Shown piece by piece: positions 7,155 through 9,493 of a DNA stretch of 9,493 bases. The stretch is from assembly GCA_013153955.1 (NCBI GenBank), contig JAADDM010000070.1:1-9493 (forward strand), written 5' to 3'. The translations under genes were made by a program, and so were the position numbers. Within the stretch, counting starts at the first letter, position 1, and the number at the start of each line of letters is the position of its first letter. This stretch comes from Gammaproteobacteria bacterium (lineage in GTDB: Bacteria > Pseudomonadota > Gammaproteobacteria > Thiomicrospirales > Thiomicrospiraceae). Below the pieces are notes generated by a model. It was not told the DNA's origin. It was given only the letters and a program-made list of their open reading frames with translations, and ran no database searches.

Positions 7155-9493
7155 ATGAGTATTAGAAAAACACATCATTTTTTGCAGTGGATTTTGGCGG
7201 CATTTGTTATTTATCTGTTATTAACAAGAGTACTGATTTCTTGGATTCAGTACGCGCCTGAAAAGTTTGTAGATACCATCGGTTGGGCAACGTCTTCAGA
7301 GATTCAATTTAAGCAGATTGAACTTCAACAGACCTGGCTGGGCTTTCAGCTACAAGTTGAAAACTTAAAGGTTCGCCAGACCAACTTTGATTTTGAGCTT
7401 TCACGCCTTGATGTTGATGTGAATACTTTTTCGTTTCTCTTCCCTTCGATGGACTACGGGCGTTATCTTAGGGTTGAGGGGGGAGTTTATCAGTCTAAAG
7501 CACAGGCTTTAGCCTCTGAGAAGCAGACGGTTAACAGGCCTCAAGAAGATATTGATTTTGATGGGCTTACTCAATTTACTGCGGATGTTAGGCATCTCTG
7601 GCAACGAATTAATATTCAAGACTTTATTATAAGTGAAGTCGGTCAACCAGGCCTGTCTGTTCATGTACAGACCTTGCAATCCTTAAAAGGTGCACAGCTT
7701 AATGTGGTTTCTCAGTTTGGCGTCTCTTATAAGGGAAGGCTAAATTATGAGAAGTTTAATTTTAGAGCCTCCTTCTCTCAGGATATTTGGGGGCGCTTGG
7801 ATAAGGGGGACTTTAGTTTAATCTCCTATGAACCGCTTCGCGTTGAAAATGTGGAAAAGCTATTGCCTGAATCTTGGCATAAAATTCTGCCCAGTGGAGA
7901 GCTGATTGTAGACTTAAGAGGAGAGCTCTTAAATGAAAGGCTCAACTCTCTTGTATTAAAGTTAAATAGCCAAGCACTCAGCTGGCAGCAAAGCCACCCT
8001 TCATTACCCAATAGCCTAGGTTTAGAGCTGGTTTGGAGCGCTGAAAATGTTGATGAAATTACCGAGTTTACAGATTGGCATTTTCAGCTATCAAATGTGC
8101 AAATCGATAATCAATATATTAAAGCCGTCTCACCCATTACCTTATATTTTGAAGATAATGTCCATGTAAGGTTTCATTCTGAGGCCTTTGATATTACCCC
8201 CTTTAAAGTGATTGTTGAATCTCTGATTACCAATCATCAGCTCGCCTCTCTGTTTGATAATACGGCAGAACTTAAAGTTTCAGAGCTGGAGGGGCGTTTT
8301 AACTGGCAGACGTTAGCGCTGCCTGATCTAAAAATCACACTTAACAAAGTGGCTATTCCTGTTACAGAGTTCCCTGGTTTGGCGATTCAAAATCTAAAAT
8401 TGGTTAAAACAGAAACCTCCTTTTCAATGGCAACTGATAAGCCTATCTGGTTAGTCGATACCCGTATTCATAAAGACGCGATAAAAATAGAGCTTCCTCG
8501 AAGTATTCGGCTAGAGCGAGAAGGGCAGGCTTGGGTCTTGGATAACGTCAGTTTTAATATGGACGGAATGCCCTTTAATATTAAAGGAAGAGGTGATGAC
8601 CACGGTTTGTTGGAATTGGCATTTGATTTCAAATTTGGAACAATGTCTACGCTTAATCGTTATATGCCATACGGGTTAATGCATCCGAACCTACAGAACT
8701 GGCTAAAACAAGGGCTTGTTTCAGGAAAAGAGATTGCTGGTTCAGGGGTATTTAAAGGAAAGCTAGATGAGTTTCCTTTTGAGAAGGGCAACGGCATCTT
8801 TGAAGTGCATGCCGATGTCGTCGATGCAACGCTAAAATTCAAGCCAGAATGGCCAGCGTTAAAGAAGATGTCAGCGCATATAAAGTTTACACCTTATAAG
8901 CTGAGCATCACCTCTAAAAAGTTAGCCCTTGGTGCAGGTGCTCAGGCACGTAATGTTCAGGTAGATATTTTAGATTTAAATAAAGATGATGTTGTCTTGA
9001 TTGCCAAGGCAAGTGTGAATACTGATTTTAAAAATGCGACAGATTACTTGCTATTGTCTCCCTTGGCTAAAGCATTGAAGTTGGATGGTTTTATCTCAAC
9101 GAGTGGGTTTTCAGGCCTTGTGACGGTTGAGCTAGATAAACTTTGGATTCCATTGGTTGGCTATGATAATCAATCGCAGCGCATACAAGGCTCTGTCTCT
9201 TTTAAAAATTCTGAAATTGTTGTGCTTAATGAACTGCCCATAAAGGCAATTAAAGGCTTGTTAACATTTAGCGAGTCCTCTGTTTTAGCGAAGCGGTTGA
9301 CCGCAAACGTACTTGGCTCAAAGTCAGTTGTCTCAGTTAAGTCAGCCCCCAAAAAGGGGCTAGTGGGCATCTATGCAGAAGGTCAGTTTTTTAAACGTAA
9401 AAACCGATACTTTAAAGGAAGTGTTCCTTGGAAGCTGGACTTGCAGGTGCCTTTTCAAGGAGCGGGGGGCGGAGGTTCAACACATCTAAAGTT
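7155..9493 (+). CDS. yhdP: YhdP family AsmA-like phospholipid transport protein, N-terminal part (3' truncated)
   Basis: The frame opens at ATG 7155, directly after an in-frame TAA, and has no stop through the last base, giving about 779 residues of a protein usually near 1270 long. YhdP proteins are anchored in the inner membrane by one N-terminal helix and span the periplasm as a long beta-groove. With TamB and YdbH in E. coli they carry phospholipids to the outer membrane. Here a hydrophobic helix at about residues 9-32 follows a basic start (MSIRK). The rest is beta-rich with alternating polar and hydrophobic residues. The family signature is clear: LNRYMPYGLMHP from residue 500, NWLKQGLVSG shortly after, and the DEFPF box ending at 542, followed by a GNGIFEV-type segment and an EWPALKKM segment. 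The gene follows rng by 28 bases with a weak AGG ribosome site. No frameshift or internal stop is seen. The C-terminal third lies outside the window. Confidence 0.92.
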   Translation, partial: MSIRKTHHFLQWILAAFVIYLLLTRVLISWIQYAPEKFVDTIGWATSSEIQFKQIELQQTWLGFQLQVENLKVRQTNFDFELSRLDVDVNTFSFLFPSMDYGRYLRVEGGVYQSKAQALASEKQTVNRPQEDIDFDGLTQFTADVRHLWQRINIQDFIISEVGQPGLSVHVQTLQSLKGAQLNVVSQFGVSYKGRLNYEKFNFRASFSQDIWGRLDKGDFSLISYEPLRVENVEKLLPESWHKILPSGELIVDLRGELLNERLNSLVLKLNSQALSWQQSHPSLPNSLGLELVWSAENVDEITEFTDWHFQLSNVQIDNQYIKAVSPITLYFEDNVHVRFHSEAFDITPFKVIVESLITNHQLASLFDNTAELKVSELEGRFNWQTLALPDLKITLNKVAIPVTEFPGLAIQNLKLVKTETSFSMATDKPIWLVDTRIHKDAIKIELPRSIRLEREGQAWVLDNVSFNMDGMPFNIKGRGDDHGLLELAFDFKFGTMSTLNRYMPYGLMHPNLQNWLKQGLVSGKEIAGSGVFKGKLDEFPFEKGNGIFEVHADVVDATLKFKPEWPALKKMSAHIKFTPYKLSITSKKLALGAGAQARNVQVDILDLNKDDVVLIAKASVNTDFKNATDYLLLSPLAKALKLDGFISTSGFSGLVTVELDKLWIPLVGYDNQSQRIQGSVSFKNSEIVVLNELPIKAIKGLLTFSESSVLAKRLTANVLGSKSVVSVKSAPKKGLVGIYAEGQFFKRKNRYFKGSVPWKLDLQVPFQGAGGGGSTHLK

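Overview
The window looks like ordinary chromosome of a Gram-negative bacterium, most likely a gammaproteobacterium. Three things point that way: lipopolysaccharide (LPS) assembly genes, a maf-rng-yhdP gene string with the same order as the Escherichia coli yhdE-rng-yhdP block, and a YhdP-type envelope protein. Base composition is mildly AT-rich by eye and looks even throughout. A Thiomicrospira/Hydrogenovibrio-like genus would fit, but that is only a guess. I see no insertion sequence, phage gene, CRISPR array, tRNA or rRNA.

Region 1 (1-4384, + strand) is a tight co-directional run. It holds the C-terminal part of an O-antigen ligase/polymerase-type membrane protein (cut by the window start), a glycosyltransferase family 9 (heptosyltransferase-like) protein overlapping it by 4 bases, and a large FAD plus iron-sulfur D-2-hydroxyacid dehydrogenase-like protein starting at or just after the end of the glycosyltransferase. 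The first two act on LPS core/O-antigen. The third is a respiratory-type oxidoreductase whose link to LPS is probably only positional.

Region 2 (4381-4782, - strand) is one small HIT-superfamily protein. It converges on the oxidoreductase and shares the four bases of its stop codon (TTAA). The roughly 190 bases upstream of it separate it from a divergent + strand operon and should hold both promoters.

Region 3 (4970-9493, + strand) is maf (nucleotide pyrophosphatase), rng (ribonuclease G) and yhdP (AsmA-like phospholipid transport protein). yhdP is open to the last base and so is truncated by the window end. The spacing (90 and 28 bases) suits an operon. In E. coli the same trio lies next to mreBCD; here the upstream neighbour is the HIT gene instead.

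I did not find an undescribed system. The points most worth a second look are a degenerate first CCG motif in the oxidoreductase, the N-Q-H-I-H form of the HIT motif, and the changed gene neighbourhood around maf-rng-yhdP.
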